Positions 5,111 through 5,292 of a DNA stretch of 5,292 bases are shown here, in pieces. The translations under genes and the position numbers were made by a program. Source of the DNA: Planctomycetaceae bacterium (lineage in GTDB: Bacteria > Planctomycetota > Planctomycetia > Planctomycetales > Planctomycetaceae). The notes beneath the pieces are model-generated. The model had not been told where the DNA came from and ran no database searches. It was given only the letters and a program-made list of their open reading frames with translations. The stretch is taken from contig CANHVD010000459.1 of the NCBI GenBank assembly GCA_947463775.1, forward strand, positions 1-5,292, read 5' to 3'. How positions within the stretch are numbered: the first letter of the stretch is position 1; every line of letters begins with the position of its first letter.

Positions 5111-5292
5111 ATGTCCATCGGACAGACAGTACTGCAGCAGCTGGCCTGGCGTTATGCCACAAAAGCTTTTGATGCAACAAGAAAGATTTCTGCCGACGAT
5201 TGGAAAACGCTGGAGACAGCGATGATCCACGCTCCCAGCAGTTTTGGACTTCAGCCATGGAAATTCATGGTCGTGACGACACAGTCGGTCAA
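5111..5292 (+). CDS. Nitroreductase-family NAD(P)H flavin oxidoreductase, 3' end missing
   Basis: The first 60 codons of an FMN enzyme of the nitroreductase (NfsB/NfnB-like) superfamily, whose members transfer electrons from NAD(P)H to nitroaromatics, quinones or related acceptors. The N-terminal WRYATKAFD at 13-21 is the family's FMN-phosphate segment; Arg14 and Lys18 align with Arg10 and Lys14 of E. coli NfsB. APSSFGLQPWKFMVV at 41-55 is the family's SPSS...QPW signature, also part of the flavin site. The frame runs off the window end, so about two thirds of a normal protein of 200-220 residues is missing. Start choice: ATG at 5111 gives the usual lead-in of about a dozen residues before the RYATK motif, with a GGAG at 5097-5100 that is rather far (10 bases) away. 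The natural substrate cannot be told from this part. It lies 145 bases after tal and is probably its own unit. Confidence 0.92.
   Translation, partial: MSIGQTVLQQLAWRYATKAFDATRKISADDWKTLETAMIHAPSSFGLQPWKFMVVTTQSV

Noticed and set aside
1..5292. A new defence, mobile or biosynthetic system
   Set aside because: All five genes belong to known families with household roles, and no transposase, integrase, CRISPR repeat, toxin-antitoxin pair or unknown conserved cluster is visible.

Overview
The window carries five protein-coding genes, all on the + strand, separated by gaps of 130 to 499 bases. The layout suggests mostly single-gene transcription units. Gene content, protein style and weak or variable Shine-Dalgarno use would suit a free-living Gram-negative-type bacterium. 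The mixture (GspE/PilB-type ATPase, lone trpB, MetF-type reductase, class I transaldolase, NfsB-like nitroreductase) and the wide spacing make me lean to Planctomycetota. That is an impression from protein style, not a proven assignment. Base composition looks close to half G+C by eye.

Layout: 1-1074 is the 3' part of a type II secretion/type IV pilus assembly ATPase whose start lies before the window; it keeps its ATPase motifs but has lost the four zinc-binding cysteines of its relatives. 1075-1573 is a 499-base gap with no convincing gene, but it holds several inverted repeats, a perfect TATAAT box and a leader of about 190 bases before trpB. 1574-2806 is trpB (tryptophan synthase beta). 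2937-3818 is metF (5,10-methylenetetrahydrofolate reductase), best started at an internal ATG. 3819-3987 is a short gap with a repeated TCTGGCA motif and a 13-base palindrome. 3988-4965 is tal (transaldolase). 4966-5110 is another gap with a second 13-base palindrome. 5111 to the window end is the first 60 codons of a nitroreductase-family flavoprotein.

The genes do not form one pathway. trpB makes tryptophan from indole and serine, metF supplies methyl-folate for methionine, and tal links glycolysis with the pentose phosphate pathway, which also supplies erythrose-4-phosphate for aromatic amino acids. These are housekeeping links only. I see no CRISPR array, tRNA, rRNA, insertion sequence or defence system, and no strong case for a previously undescribed system. 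The points most worth a second look are the cysteine-less ATPase, the structured gap and leader before trpB, the absence of trpA next to trpB, and the two palindromes in front of tal and the nitroreductase gene.
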